From assembly GCF_000526215.1 (NCBI RefSeq), contig NZ_JAFQ01000004.1, positions 682,001 through 746,000 of the forward strand: a stretch of 64,000 nt of DNA. Reading direction: 5' to 3'. The translations under genes were made by a program, and so were the position numbers. The notes beneath the pieces are model-generated. The model did not search any database and had not been told where the DNA came from. It saw only the letters and a program-made list of their open reading frames with translations. Shown one piece after another: positions 52,195-60,154 of this stretch. Origin of the DNA: Nocardia sp. BMG51109 (GTDB lineage Bacteria; Actinomycetota; Actinomycetes; Mycobacteriales; Mycobacteriaceae). The number at the start of each line of letters is the position of its first letter. Position 1 is the first letter of the stretch.

Positions 52195-53156
52195 GAACAC
52201 GCATGACACGACTGCTCACCGCGGTCTTCGCACTCATCATTCTGTCGGCCTCCGCCGTTGCCTGCGCCACCCCGGACAACTCCGACCCGAAAACGCTCAC
52301 CGTCGGATTCGTCGTCGATCCGTCCTGGGCGCAGATACCGGTCGCCGAGCGCGAAGGGTACTTCGACAAGCATGGCGTGAAGGTCAAGGTTGTAGCCTTC
52401 CCGTCCGGGATCGAAGCGTTGCAGGCCCTCGCCGCGCACCAACTCGATGTCACCACGGCCGCCGATGTCCCCACGGCCGCCACGCTGACACGTTCCCCGT
52501 CGCTCCGGGTGATCGGTGACGGATCACGGTGGCAGGGTTCACGTATCGTCGCCCGGCGCAGTGCCGGAATCACCTCGACGGAGAACCTCGCGGGACGGTC
52601 GATCGGCACGCCCTTGGGAACCAGTGCGGCCTATTTCGCCTCGAATGCGCTGTCCGACAGCAAAATCGACGCGAAGCTGACCCAGGTCGCCCCGCAGGCG
52701 ATGGTCACCGCGGCCACCCAGCACAATGTGGACGCGGTCTCGATCTTCCAGCCGTACCAGGCTCAGGTCGTCGCGGCCCTCGGCGGCGATGCGGTCGAAT
52801 TGTCCGGCGGCACATACAATCAGCACAGCCTCTACCTGACGACGGATACCTCGGCCGCACGGAAGTCCGAAGCGCTCACCGCATTCCTGGCCGCACTCGG
52901 CGACGCCGGAACCCAACTCACGCAGCGATCGGCGCCGGCGGTCTCCGCCGTCGCCGAAGCCACCCAGCTCGACCCCGGTCTCCTCGAGAAGATCCTCCCC
53001 GAGTTCGACTTCACGATGCAGCTACCGCCCGACCTCCCGGACACCTTGACCACGCTGGCGAACTGGGGAAAGACCCAGGGATCGATCGAAAGCTCCACCC
53101 AGCTGCCGAACTACGGTGACCTGATCGACGGCACATTCCTGAACCCAGCGAAATAG
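52191..53156 (+). CDS. ABC transporter substrate-binding lipoprotein, SsuA/NitT-like
   Basis: A 321-residue lipoprotein. The signal LLTAVFALIILSASAVACAT ends in lipobox AVAC with Cys near residue 25. The domain pattern LTVGFVVDPSWAQIPVAERE, then GYFDKHGVKVKVVAFPSGIEALQAL matches sulfonate/nitrate/aliphatic-compound binding proteins. The substrate is probably an aryl or alkyl sulfonate or sulfate ester, given the neighbouring enzyme. Last gene of the operon, followed by an insertion-element remnant. Confidence 0.85.
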   Translation: MRTRMTRLLTAVFALIILSASAVACATPDNSDPKTLTVGFVVDPSWAQIPVAEREGYFDKHGVKVKVVAFPSGIEALQALAAHQLDVTTAADVPTAATLTRSPSLRVIGDGSRWQGSRIVARRSAGITSTENLAGRSIGTPLGTSAAYFASNALSDSKIDAKLTQVAPQAMVTAATQHNVDAVSIFQPYQAQVVAALGGDAVELSGGTYNQHSLYLTTDTSAARKSEALTAFLAALGDAGTQLTQRSAPAVSAVAEATQLDPGLLEKILPEFDFTMQLPPDLPDTLTTLANWGKTQGSIESSTQLPNYGDLIDGTFLNPAK

Positions 53157-53189
53157 AAGGCCGAGCGAAGGCACGGACGCCCGCATCCT

Positions 53190-53643
53190 AGTGAACTTCA
53201 GATCGTCTCCGCATCGTGTGCATCCTGATCAGCTCCGCTTACCCCCGTCGCAACATCGACGCCGCGTACCTCGAATCGGCGGCCGGGAGACTCTCAGAAT
53301 TTCCCTTGCTGATCTCCCGCAGCGCGTCCTTCTCCAGCTCCGCACCGGCCGGCAACCGCTTCAATCGGGCGTTCTGCTCCCGCAGCTCCTTCGACTCTTT
53401 CGCCACGTCGGTATCCATCCTGCCGTACTGACGGCGCCAGTTGTACAATGTCGCCGTCGACACCTCCAGCTCCGCAGCGATCTCCTCACTGTTCTTACCC
53501 GCCGCCGCGAGTTCGTCGGCACGGCGCAGCTTCCGCACGATCTCCTCCGCGGAGTGCCGCTTCCGTCCAGCCATGATCCCTATCGTCCCTTCCAGCCCTC
53601 ATCAGGGCCAACAGGACTCAAATACCGAGTGGTCTCGTTCACT
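53190..53643. mobile_element. IS3-type insertion element remnant with intact ends
   Basis: A minus-strand orfA (53239-53574) lies between short inverted terminal sequences: AGTGAAC at 53190-53196 and GTTCACT at 53637-53643. The distances from the ends to orfA (49 and 63 bp) are normal for IS3-family elements, but orfB is almost entirely deleted, leaving a ~454-bp, MITE-like relic. On the right it abuts the C-terminal part of a TetR gene, which it has interrupted. Confidence 0.5.
53239..53574 (-). CDS. IS3-family transposase OrfA (orfB deleted)
   Basis: A 111-residue HTH protein: GRKRHSAEEIVRKLRRADEL, then KNSEEIAAELEVSTATLYNW, the classic IS3 OrfA DNA-binding region, followed by a coiled coil (ESKELREQNARLKRL). 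The tail (SRYAASMLRRG) looks like the first codons of OrfB in frame, so a deletion has joined the orfA end to the element's terminus. Not expected to transpose on its own. Confidence 0.7.
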   Translation of the reverse strand: MAGRKRHSAEEIVRKLRRADELAAAGKNSEEIAAELEVSTATLYNWRRQYGRMDTDVAKESKELREQNARLKRLPAGAELEKDALREISKGNSESLPAADSRYAASMLRRG

Positions 53644-53800
53644 GGGGACGGGCCCCGACTCGAAGCCCCCCGACCTCGACGCCGAACTCATCACCATGGC
53701 GGTCGGCGGACTCGCCCAGGGCATGCTCCAGGGATACAGCACCACTCGATCAGCGCTCGAACTCCTGGACCATCTCCTCGACCGCATACTGGAGACGTAA
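53644..53800 (+). pseudogene. TetR-family regulator, C-terminal fragment
   Basis: The last ~50 codons of a TetR effector domain remain (PDLDAELITMAVGGLAQGML, then STTRSALELLDHLLDRILE). The DNA-binding half has been lost at the insertion-element boundary. Its stop overlaps the GNAT start (TAATG), so the two were an operon before the interruption. Confidence 0.55.
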
Positions 53801-54303
53801 TGGGCACTCGATCGAATCCGGCGGATTGGCCCACGGACTTCGCCATCGGACCGATGTCGACGCAAGACGCCGAGGCAATGTCCCACTGGCACTACGAAGG
53901 CGCCTGGAGGGTCTACGACCTTCATGGCCGAACACCGGCCGCCCTCGACGCCTACCGTTCGGTGAAGGCACGATCCGGCGACGGTGATCTCCTCGGATTC
54001 TTCTGCACCGGAGAAGAGGCCCGCGTTCCCGGAATCGCCAGCTCCGAGGGGACTCTCGACCTGGGCTGGGGCATGAACCCCGCCTGGGCCGGACGAGGAC
54101 ACGGACACTCATTCGGAGCCGCGATCCTCGACGAGATCCGACAGCTGCACGGCAGCAACAGGATTCGCGCCGTCGTTCAGTCTTGGAACAAGCGCAGCAT
54201 CCGAGTACTGAACAAACTCGGCTTCACCGGCTCGGCGATCCATACCTGCATTCAGAACGACATCCCCGTGCAATACGACATATTGGTCCGCACACCGACC
54301 TGA
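53800..54303 (+). CDS. GNAT family N-acetyltransferase
   Basis: A 167-residue RimJ/RimL-type acetyltransferase. An acetyl-CoA motif WGMNPAWAGRGHGHSFGAAI and the following RIRAVVQSWNKRSIRVLNKLGF are clear. The start is fixed by the TAATG junction with the TetR remnant; no separate promoter or ribosome-binding site is seen, so expression may depend on reading through from the truncated gene or from the insertion element. Confidence 0.85.
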   Translation: MGTRSNPADWPTDFAIGPMSTQDAEAMSHWHYEGAWRVYDLHGRTPAALDAYRSVKARSGDGDLLGFFCTGEEARVPGIASSEGTLDLGWGMNPAWAGRGHGHSFGAAILDEIRQLHGSNRIRAVVQSWNKRSIRVLNKLGFTGSAIHTCIQNDIPVQYDILVRTPT

Positions 54304-54423
54304 CCTGGAGACCGGTGTGGTAACCCGGGTTCCAGCGCCTCGCCATAACCGACCCCTGCCGCACGCCGCCATTCTCAACGGTCGGCCGTCTCTCGGCCGG
54401 AGCCGAATGACCGCGACGGTGTG

Positions 54424-55026
54424 TCACTCGTGCGCGGGCATCTCTTGTCGCAGTACGGTTCTGGCCAGTTCGGCGGGGGTTCCGGTGGCCGTGTCGATGA
54501 TCGTGTCGTAGGTGTAGCCGTGGTTGTGAACCGTACGCAGGTGACCGCGAGCCAGTCCGATTTCGTGGCCGCGAGCCAGCTCCCGATCCTCGGCAACGGC
54601 CAATGGGCAAGTGACGCAGACCAATTGGACGTCCAGGCCGGCCAGCGCGGTCATCCACATCGGCAGCAGGTCGGGGGTCAGCAGCATCTCGTCGACGACC
54701 AGATGATCACCGCCATGGGCGAACTCCGCGGCTGCGGCGCACGCGGCCCGCAGCATCCGCCGACCGAAGTGACTGTAGCGGATAACCACCAGCGGGTGGC
54801 CGTCGGCGTCACGGCCGGTCCGGTCGTACCAGAACCCGTCACGACTGAGCGGACCGTCCCGTCCGCCACCCCAATCCGGCGGCACCAGCCCGAACAATGT
54901 ATCGATTCCCCAATAGACGAACGGCGCGTCGCTCTCATCCTGAATGGCACGAGCCAAGGTGGTCTTACCCGAACTCGATGTCCCGTTGAGAAAGATGACC
55001 CGACTGGGGAGTTCAGTGCTCCGCAT
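54424..55026 (-). CDS. Chloramphenicol phosphotransferase-like kinase
   Basis: A 200-residue P-loop kinase. Walker A GTSSSGKTT is at residues 15-23 and the fold (VYWGIDTLFGLVPPDWG; HLVVDEMLLTPDLLPMW) matches the CPT/AAA kinase family that phosphorylates chloramphenicol or other small molecules. Start 55026 is preceded by TAGTGT (coding strand, 55034-55039), seven bases upstream, a leaderless arrangement. That -10 contains the stop codon of the upstream HipA fragment. Could be a resistance gene or a housekeeping small-molecule kinase. Confidence 0.8.
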   Translation of the reverse strand: MRSTELPSRVIFLNGTSSSGKTTLARAIQDESDAPFVYWGIDTLFGLVPPDWGGGRDGPLSRDGFWYDRTGRDADGHPLVVIRYSHFGRRMLRAACAAAAEFAHGGDHLVVDEMLLTPDLLPMWMTALAGLDVQLVCVTCPLAVAEDRELARGHEIGLARGHLRTVHNHGYTYDTIIDTATGTPAELARTVLRQEMPAHE

Positions 55027-55036
55027 CCGACCCACA

Positions 55037-55255
55037 CTAGCCGGGGAGAAGTTCCCGAACGAAGTTCTGTCGCCGATCTCTGCGACCACGAGTTGCGATG
55101 ACTGCCAACGGAATCGAGACAGACAAGATCGAACTGTCGAGCCCGGACCTGGCCACCGCCCCTGCATCGGCAAGGCGGTCGTAGTTTCGCCACGCGCCGG
55201 TGATCGTTCCGATACGGGTGCCGTACAACTCGACGATGAGATCACCCATGGTCAT
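55037..55255 (-). pseudogene. HipA N-terminal fragment
   Basis: Encodes only the first 72 residues of a HipA-type kinase (DLIVELYGTRIGTITGAW, then SSILSVSIPLAVIATRGRRD and NFVRELLPG) from a good start (GGAGAATGACC before ATG 55255) to a TAG at 55037. The kinase core and the HipB partner are absent. The stop lies inside the -10 box of the next gene. Confidence 0.65.
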
Positions 55256-55436
55256 TCTCCGGCCCGATGGTGGCAGTGAGCTCCATCCCGGTCTCCCGCG
55301 GCCCTCAGGGCACGGTACGGCGAGACACGCGAGAATTCCGGCGCCGTCGCGCGACCGAGCGATAGTCCGCTCGCAGCCGTGACCGTATCGCCGGAAGTGT
55401 CCGCGAGACTGGCTGTGACACGCCAGAATCGAAGGT

Positions 55437-56270
55437 ATGGCTGAGCTTGCGCTGACGGCGGACCGTCGTGAAGAACTGGCCCGGCTGCTGGGGGACGAGC
55501 GGCGTCTGCGGTTCGAATATCCGAAGGTCGCGGAGTATCTGGAGACGGCGCCGATGTTGCCCGGGACGGGGAACGAGCAGGCCGACGCCGCGTTCGACCT
55601 GCGTTTCGTACATTTCCTGACCGGTGGTCGGGCAGTCGGCGCGAACCCGTACTGGAACATCGTCGCACCGTCGGTGTCCGAGCACGAGGGGCGCCGCGTG
55701 GTGAACGGCGGGCGACCGAACGGGAGCGCACGACTCGGCTTCGCGGAGACGATCCTGCAAGCGGCGTTCGCCTACGCGATCCCATCTCCCGAGACAATCG
55801 AATGGCTGACCCGGTTCAGCGACGGCCAGCCGGTGGTCGAACTCGGAGCCGGGCGCGGCTATTGGGCAGCACAGCTGGCCGAGGCCGGAGTGAGCATCGA
55901 AGCCTACGACTCCGAACCACCGGACCGGACGGAGAACGACGCATTCGCGAAAGCCGCGGGCCAGTCGGATGTGTGGCACAGCGTCGGTGACCTCGATGAA
56001 TACGCCGCACGGCCGGCCGGAGAGGCGGGTGTACTACTCCTGGTCTGGCCGCCGGGCTGGGGCACCCCGATGGCCTCGCAAGCATTGTCCGCATTCGAAG
56101 CGGCAGGCGGTGAACGGCTGGTCTACATCGGAGAGCCCCGAGGCGGAAAGACCGGAGACGATGCGTTCTTCGACGCACTGAACGCGAGATGGAAGCTGGA
56201 AACCGAAGACACACAGTTCGTCTCGTGGTGGAACTTGACAGACCAAGCGCAAGGCTGGGCCCGGCACTGA
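55437..56270 (+). CDS. Class I SAM methyltransferase-like protein
   Basis: A 277-residue protein. The N-terminal ~120 residues are helical; a Rossmann methyltransferase domain follows with motif I VVELGAGRGYW (133-143), IEAYDSEPPD and a LLLVWPPGWGTPMASQAL strand resembling a small-molecule methyltransferase. The acceptor is unknown. The leader has a possible CAGAAT -10 seven bases before the ATG. Lies in accessory DNA between the HipA fragment and the plasmid-type genes. Confidence 0.75.
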   Translation: MAELALTADRREELARLLGDERRLRFEYPKVAEYLETAPMLPGTGNEQADAAFDLRFVHFLTGGRAVGANPYWNIVAPSVSEHEGRRVVNGGRPNGSARLGFAETILQAAFAYAIPSPETIEWLTRFSDGQPVVELGAGRGYWAAQLAEAGVSIEAYDSEPPDRTENDAFAKAAGQSDVWHSVGDLDEYAARPAGEAGVLLLVWPPGWGTPMASQALSAFEAAGGERLVYIGEPRGGKTGDDAFFDALNARWKLETEDTQFVSWWNLTDQAQGWARH

Positions 56271-56300
56271 CGACTGCTTGCCCATCTACGGTCGCACTCG

Positions 56301-56343
56301 ACTACCTTTTCGTAGTCACGAAAGAACTACTACGAAAGGTAGT
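56301..56343. repeat. 43-bp inverted repeat upstream of the plasmid-type operon
   Basis: Arms ACTACCTTTTCGTAGT (56301-56316) and ACTACGAAAGGTAGT (56329-56343) are complementary except for one missing A. The sequence is notably AT-rich for the region. Possible operator for an element-encoded regulator, or a hairpin at the element edge. Confidence 0.6.
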
Positions 56344-56516
56344 CATCGATGTCGGCTACGGAGCCGGTGAGGCCGGTGGCTTCGTCGGAGCCATCTCGGT
56401 GCCCCCGGCGCGGGACGTACAGGATCTGCACGTAACCGTAGCCGTCGTGAACTGCGGGTTTCCGCGACCGTTCCTATTGTTCGGCGGCGTCGCCGTGCCA
56501 CCGGTGGTGGTGCACA

Positions 56517-56714
56517 GTGAACGCCGACCGGATCATCACCGAGTCGAATCTGTTGCAGGCCGATGGGCTGGCCTGTGTGGCGTGCGGAGCTGACTACCTC
56601 CGCAGTCGTGTTCCGCAAGTGCCGGTCGGCCGATCGGTCACCGGTTCGCAGGTATTCGCCTGTGCCTCCTGCGATTTGAGCGACGCGCACCGAGCGGGAG
56701 GTGCGTTGGGATGA
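56517..56714 (+). CDS. Small CxxC (zinc-ribbon-like) protein
   Basis: A 65-residue protein starting at GTG 56517. Two Cys pairs (VACGA near 20 and ACASC near 52) are spaced as in small zinc ribbons common next to SpdB-like genes in actinomycete integrative elements. The stop overlaps the next gene's ATG by four bases, so they are coupled. DNA between 56349 and 56516 holds no confident gene. Confidence 0.65.
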   Translation: MNADRIITESNLLQADGLACVACGADYLRSRVPQVPVGRSVTGSQVFACASCDLSDAHRAGGALG

Positions 56715-57484
56715 GCATCTCGATTTCGGATCGTCGTGACCGGACGCTGTGGGTCCAGTGCGTCTGCACGGCGGTGGTCGCGCTCGGTGCGGCGTACGCC
56801 TCCTATCGGCATGGTCGGGAGTTCGCGTTGCGGTTCGGCGCCGACGAGACGACGGCCGGCATCTGGCCATTGATCGTGGACGGGCTGTTGACCCTGGCGA
56901 CGGTCGAGCTGTGGAAGACCGGCCGCGAGCGGAACGCGGGCGGCCGGTGGGCGGCCTGGTCGGCGTTCGTGTTCGGAATCTGCCTGTCGCTGTGCGCGAA
57001 CATCGCGGCGGCCCCGGTGCTGAGCGTGTTCAGCGTCGTGGTCGCCGCGTGCCCGCCGCTGGCATTACTGCTCGCCGTCGAGTTGTTGAACCGTGCCCTG
57101 AAGCGGCATCACGCCGAGACCATCGAGACCATCACCGAGACCGGCGAGACGGACGAGACCACCGAACCCGCGGCACCGGTCGTGCGTCTCGCACCGGTCC
57201 CAGCCTGGTCTGGTCCGCGCGCCGAGCTGACGGCGGAGCAGCGCATGTGGGAGTACTACCGCAGCGAGCGGTCACAGGGGCGGACACCGACCGGTGCGGA
57301 GCTGGACCGGATTGCGGGCACGAACAACTACGGCCGCAAGGTGCTGCGACGGTGGCAGGCGGCGGGCGGAGCGTTAGTGAACCTGGCGGACCAGCAGGCG
57401 GACCGCGAGGTGGACCTCGGCGGGCCGGACGTCTGGGTCCGCGCAGTCGGCACAGGGCGATCGATCGGCGGTGATGCCCGATGA
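56711..57484 (+). CDS. DUF2637/SpdB-like membrane protein
   Basis: A 257-residue protein. Four membrane segments occupy about residues 10-140 (LWVQCVCTAVVALGAAYASY; IWPLIVDGLLTLATVELW; WSAFVFGICLSLCANIAAAP; FSVVVAACPPLALLLAVEL), the DUF2637 pattern of SpdB proteins that help spread conjugative plasmids through hyphae. An acidic, Glu/Thr-rich linker and a small C-terminal helix-turn-helix-like tail follow. Overlaps the next gene by four bases. Confidence 0.8.
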   Translation: MSISISDRRDRTLWVQCVCTAVVALGAAYASYRHGREFALRFGADETTAGIWPLIVDGLLTLATVELWKTGRERNAGGRWAAWSAFVFGICLSLCANIAAAPVLSVFSVVVAACPPLALLLAVELLNRALKRHHAETIETITETGETDETTEPAAPVVRLAPVPAWSGPRAELTAEQRMWEYYRSERSQGRTPTGAELDRIAGTNNYGRKVLRRWQAAGGALVNLADQQADREVDLGGPDVWVRAVGTGRSIGGDAR

Positions 57485-58710
57485 CCGGCCGCGACGACAG
57501 CAGGGCTGCGGATGGGTCGGCGGTTGGTCGTGCGGATGGGGCGTCGGGTGCTCGGCGTCCTATAGCCGCCACCCCAAACGCCGAAGACGGAAAGCGCAAC
57601 AAGGCAGCTCAGGCACGCATTCGAGGCAAGGCGGCGAAATCCAGAATGAATACCAATATTCATACGTATTCACATGTCGGGCGGCGTCGCGGGCGTGGCG
57701 TACATCGGGGCGGGCATCCGGACGCAGGTGCGTGGTTCCGTCTGCTCGACCGTGACCGTCGCCTGCTGGCACTGCTTTCCGAACACAAGGCGTTCACCAC
57801 CGAGCAGATCGCGTCGCTGGAGTTCGCGTCGGTGCGGCGCGCGCAGGATCGGCTGCGGAAGCTGCGGGAGATGGGCATGGTGTTCGCCTTCCGCGAGTCC
57901 CTCTACGGTGGCGGCACCACCCAAACCCGCCACGCGCTCGGCTATTCCGGTGCTCGCCTGATCGCGGCCCAGCGTGCGCAGACTCCGCCCGCTCCGGCCA
58001 AGTACGCCCTGAGCTTGGAGCGGCTGGCGTGCTCGCCGATGCTCGACCACCGCCTGGGCGTGAACGGCTTCTTCTGCGCCCTGGCCGCCCACCGCAACCC
58101 CACCCGCCCCGGTTCGGCCGCGTCGGAGTCGGTGCAGGGGCTGACGCAGTGGTGGTCGGAGCGTCAATGCGCCGAGATGTTCTGGACCAATCCCTCCGGT
58201 GACGACCAACTCCACCCGGACGGCTACGGCTGCTGGGAACGCGACGGCCGCGCGGTCCGGTTCTTCCTCGAATACGACACCGGCACCGAGTCGTTGAAGA
58301 CCGTGGTGTCCAAACTCGCTGACTATCAAGGGTTCCCGACTAACAAGTTCGGGATCCTGCTGTTCTCGGTGCACTCGGCCCGCCGCGAGGCCGGGCTCCG
58401 GACCGCGCTGAGCCGCGCGTTCGACAGCTACGGCCCCGACGTGGCGATCGCGACCACCAGTCGCGACCTTGCCCACCCAGACGGCCCGGCAGGACCGGTG
58501 TGGGCACTGTGGACAACCGGCGGCGGCGCTGTCACCGAACGACTACCGCTGGCCGATCTTCCCGAACGCGGCCCCCGGATCACCCACCACACCAGCGTCG
58601 AGCATCCGTACAACGAGGCAGCCTTCGACCACCACGACCCCCAGATCCAAAACCTCCTCTACCCCAATCAGGTTCGCCCCACGCCGCCGACGACGGAATA
58701 CAGCTGGTGA
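57481..58710 (+). CDS. Replication-relaxation family protein
   Basis: A 409-residue protein. After a low-complexity start, residues about 95-260 match the replication-relaxation family (LLDRDRRLLALLSEHKAFTT; LRKLREMGMVFAFRESLYGG; RAVRFFLEYDTGTESLKTVV), a winged-helix and nuclease-like combination found on actinomycete plasmids and integrative elements. The start may lie downstream of 57481, as the first ~60 residues are Arg/Ala-rich and unconvincing; the overlap with the DUF2637 gene supports the annotated ATG. Confidence 0.78.
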   Translation: MTGRDDSRAADGSAVGRADGASGARRPIAATPNAEDGKRNKAAQARIRGKAAKSRMNTNIHTYSHVGRRRGRGVHRGGHPDAGAWFRLLDRDRRLLALLSEHKAFTTEQIASLEFASVRRAQDRLRKLREMGMVFAFRESLYGGGTTQTRHALGYSGARLIAAQRAQTPPAPAKYALSLERLACSPMLDHRLGVNGFFCALAAHRNPTRPGSAASESVQGLTQWWSERQCAEMFWTNPSGDDQLHPDGYGCWERDGRAVRFFLEYDTGTESLKTVVSKLADYQGFPTNKFGILLFSVHSARREAGLRTALSRAFDSYGPDVAIATTSRDLAHPDGPAGPVWALWTTGGGAVTERLPLADLPERGPRITHHTSVEHPYNEAAFDHHDPQIQNLLYPNQVRPTPPTTEYSW

Positions 58711-58848
58711 CAATCATGTCCGTTCGATGCGGGCACCGACGCCGTCCCGGCATACGGTCGCCGGTCAGCGGGTCGTGGTCGGCCCAGGGTCCCGCACGAT
58801 CGACACGTGCAGCGGTGGTGGGGAACGTTGGCGGGGCGGACAGCGGGC

Positions 58849-58882
58849 AGTGGGGGAACCGGCCGCTGCCGGTTCCCCCACT
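58849..58882. terminator. Convergent-gene hairpin terminator
   Basis: A perfect 15-bp stem (58849-58863 with 58868-58882) with loop CGCT lies between the convergent genes ending at 58710 and 58895. It is extremely GC-rich and has no U-tract, so termination strength is uncertain, but position and symmetry support a bidirectional terminator. Confidence 0.7.
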
Positions 58883-58894
58883 CGGGGGCGGTTT

Positions 58895-60154
58895 TCAGGG
58901 GTTCTCGGCCAGTGCCCAGGTCCGGGGGGTGTCGCTGATTCGGCGGGCTACACCCTGTTCGGTCAGCTTGTCCAGGGCGTTGCTGATCGCGCCGTTCGAG
59001 ATGTTCCGCTGGTATTCCTGGTCGAGCATGTGCTTGAGGACGGTGGTGGTGAAGCTGCGGCCCGGGTTGTCGCGCAGCGCGTCCTCCACCATGCCGCGCA
59101 ACCCGCCCGGGGGCAGCTTGTCGGCGGCGCTGTGATTCGAGGCGGTGGCCGTGGGACGCATGCCGTTCGAGCGGGTGCTGGCGGGGCGGGCGGTGGCCCG
59201 TTTGATCTCATCGACGGTCAACAGTCCCGAGTCGGTGACCAGGGTGCGGAAGCCGTTCAGATCGGCCATGGCGGCGTCGAGGTCGCCCGCATAATCCGCG
59301 ATCGGGGCGGTGTCGTCGCCGTCCGAGACGGTGCCGTTGGCCAGTGCCGTCGCGATGCCGCCGAGCCGCTGGGAAAGGTGCTCGAGGTGTTCGCGCGCGG
59401 CGGTAGACCGGTCCTGCAGCTCGTGGACCGCGCGGTCGTGCTGGGCGGCGATCAGCGTGTCCATCTGCCGCTGCCATTCATCGGGGACGCCGTCCGGCCC
59501 AGCGGGTACCAGCGCCCACGGTGGTATGGAACTTTGCGCGCCGTCGGGGGTTTCGATGATGCACCCGGCGATACCGTCCTGACACTGCATCTCGGTCACC
59601 CGCCCGCGCCAGGACCGGTGGTACCGGTTGGCGACCTCGTCCCCGAGCACGATCGGGCACGGCGCACCGAACAGGGAATCGCTGTCGTCGTCGGGCAGCT
59701 CGGCCGAATCCGCATCGTCCGGCGCAGCTTCATCGGTGGACTCGTCGGCCGGTTCAGGTGCGGCGGGCGAATCGGCCGGGGGTGCGGTGTGGGTGGCCGG
59801 TTCGGCGGGCGGCGTATCCGTGCCCTGGGGGGCGATATCGCCGTCCTGGGTGTCGGGGTCCGGGGCCGCCGGTTGGGGTGCCGGGGCCGTGCCCGCTGCG
59901 GCCGTTTCTGCGGCCGATGGCGTCACGGCGTCGGTGGTCGTCACGGTCCAGCGGTGCGGGCCGTTGGAATCATCAGCGTGGCGGGTGACCGTGTTGTCGT
60001 CGGTCCATCGGGCCAAGATCTTGCGGGCGCTGGACACCGTAATTCCGGCTGCGGCGGCCACTTCGGCGGTAGTCGCCATGGGCTGAGTATTCAGGGCCTG
60101 CCATAGGGCGTCCTCGTTGTCGGTACGGTGGGTTTCCGATGATGTTGTGGACAT
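58895..60154 (-). CDS. Winged-helix (MarR-type) protein with acidic linker
   Basis: A 419-residue protein with a winged HTH at each end: N-terminal LWQALNTQPMATTAEVAAAA, then ITVSSARKILARW, and C-terminal SFTTTVLKHMLDQEYQR, then SNALDKLTEQGVARRI. Between them lies a long Glu/Asp/Pro-rich, probably disordered linker. ATG 60154 is chosen because AAGGAAAAGTC precedes it; an upstream start is possible. Likely a DNA-binding protein of the mobile element, such as a replication or partition regulator. Confidence 0.65.
   Translation of the reverse strand: MSTTSSETHRTDNEDALWQALNTQPMATTAEVAAAAGITVSSARKILARWTDDNTVTRHADDSNGPHRWTVTTTDAVTPSAAETAAAGTAPAPQPAAPDPDTQDGDIAPQGTDTPPAEPATHTAPPADSPAAPEPADESTDEAAPDDADSAELPDDDSDSLFGAPCPIVLGDEVANRYHRSWRGRVTEMQCQDGIAGCIIETPDGAQSSIPPWALVPAGPDGVPDEWQRQMDTLIAAQHDRAVHELQDRSTAAREHLEHLSQRLGGIATALANGTVSDGDDTAPIADYAGDLDAAMADLNGFRTLVTDSGLLTVDEIKRATARPASTRSNGMRPTATASNHSAADKLPPGGLRGMVEDALRDNPGRSFTTTVLKHMLDQEYQRNISNGAISNALDKLTEQGVARRISDTPRTWALAENP

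Noticed and set aside
56349..56435. 28-codon ORF just after the AT-rich inverted repeat
   Set aside because: Very short, Arg/Pro/Ser-rich and without a ribosome-binding site; more likely a chance frame.
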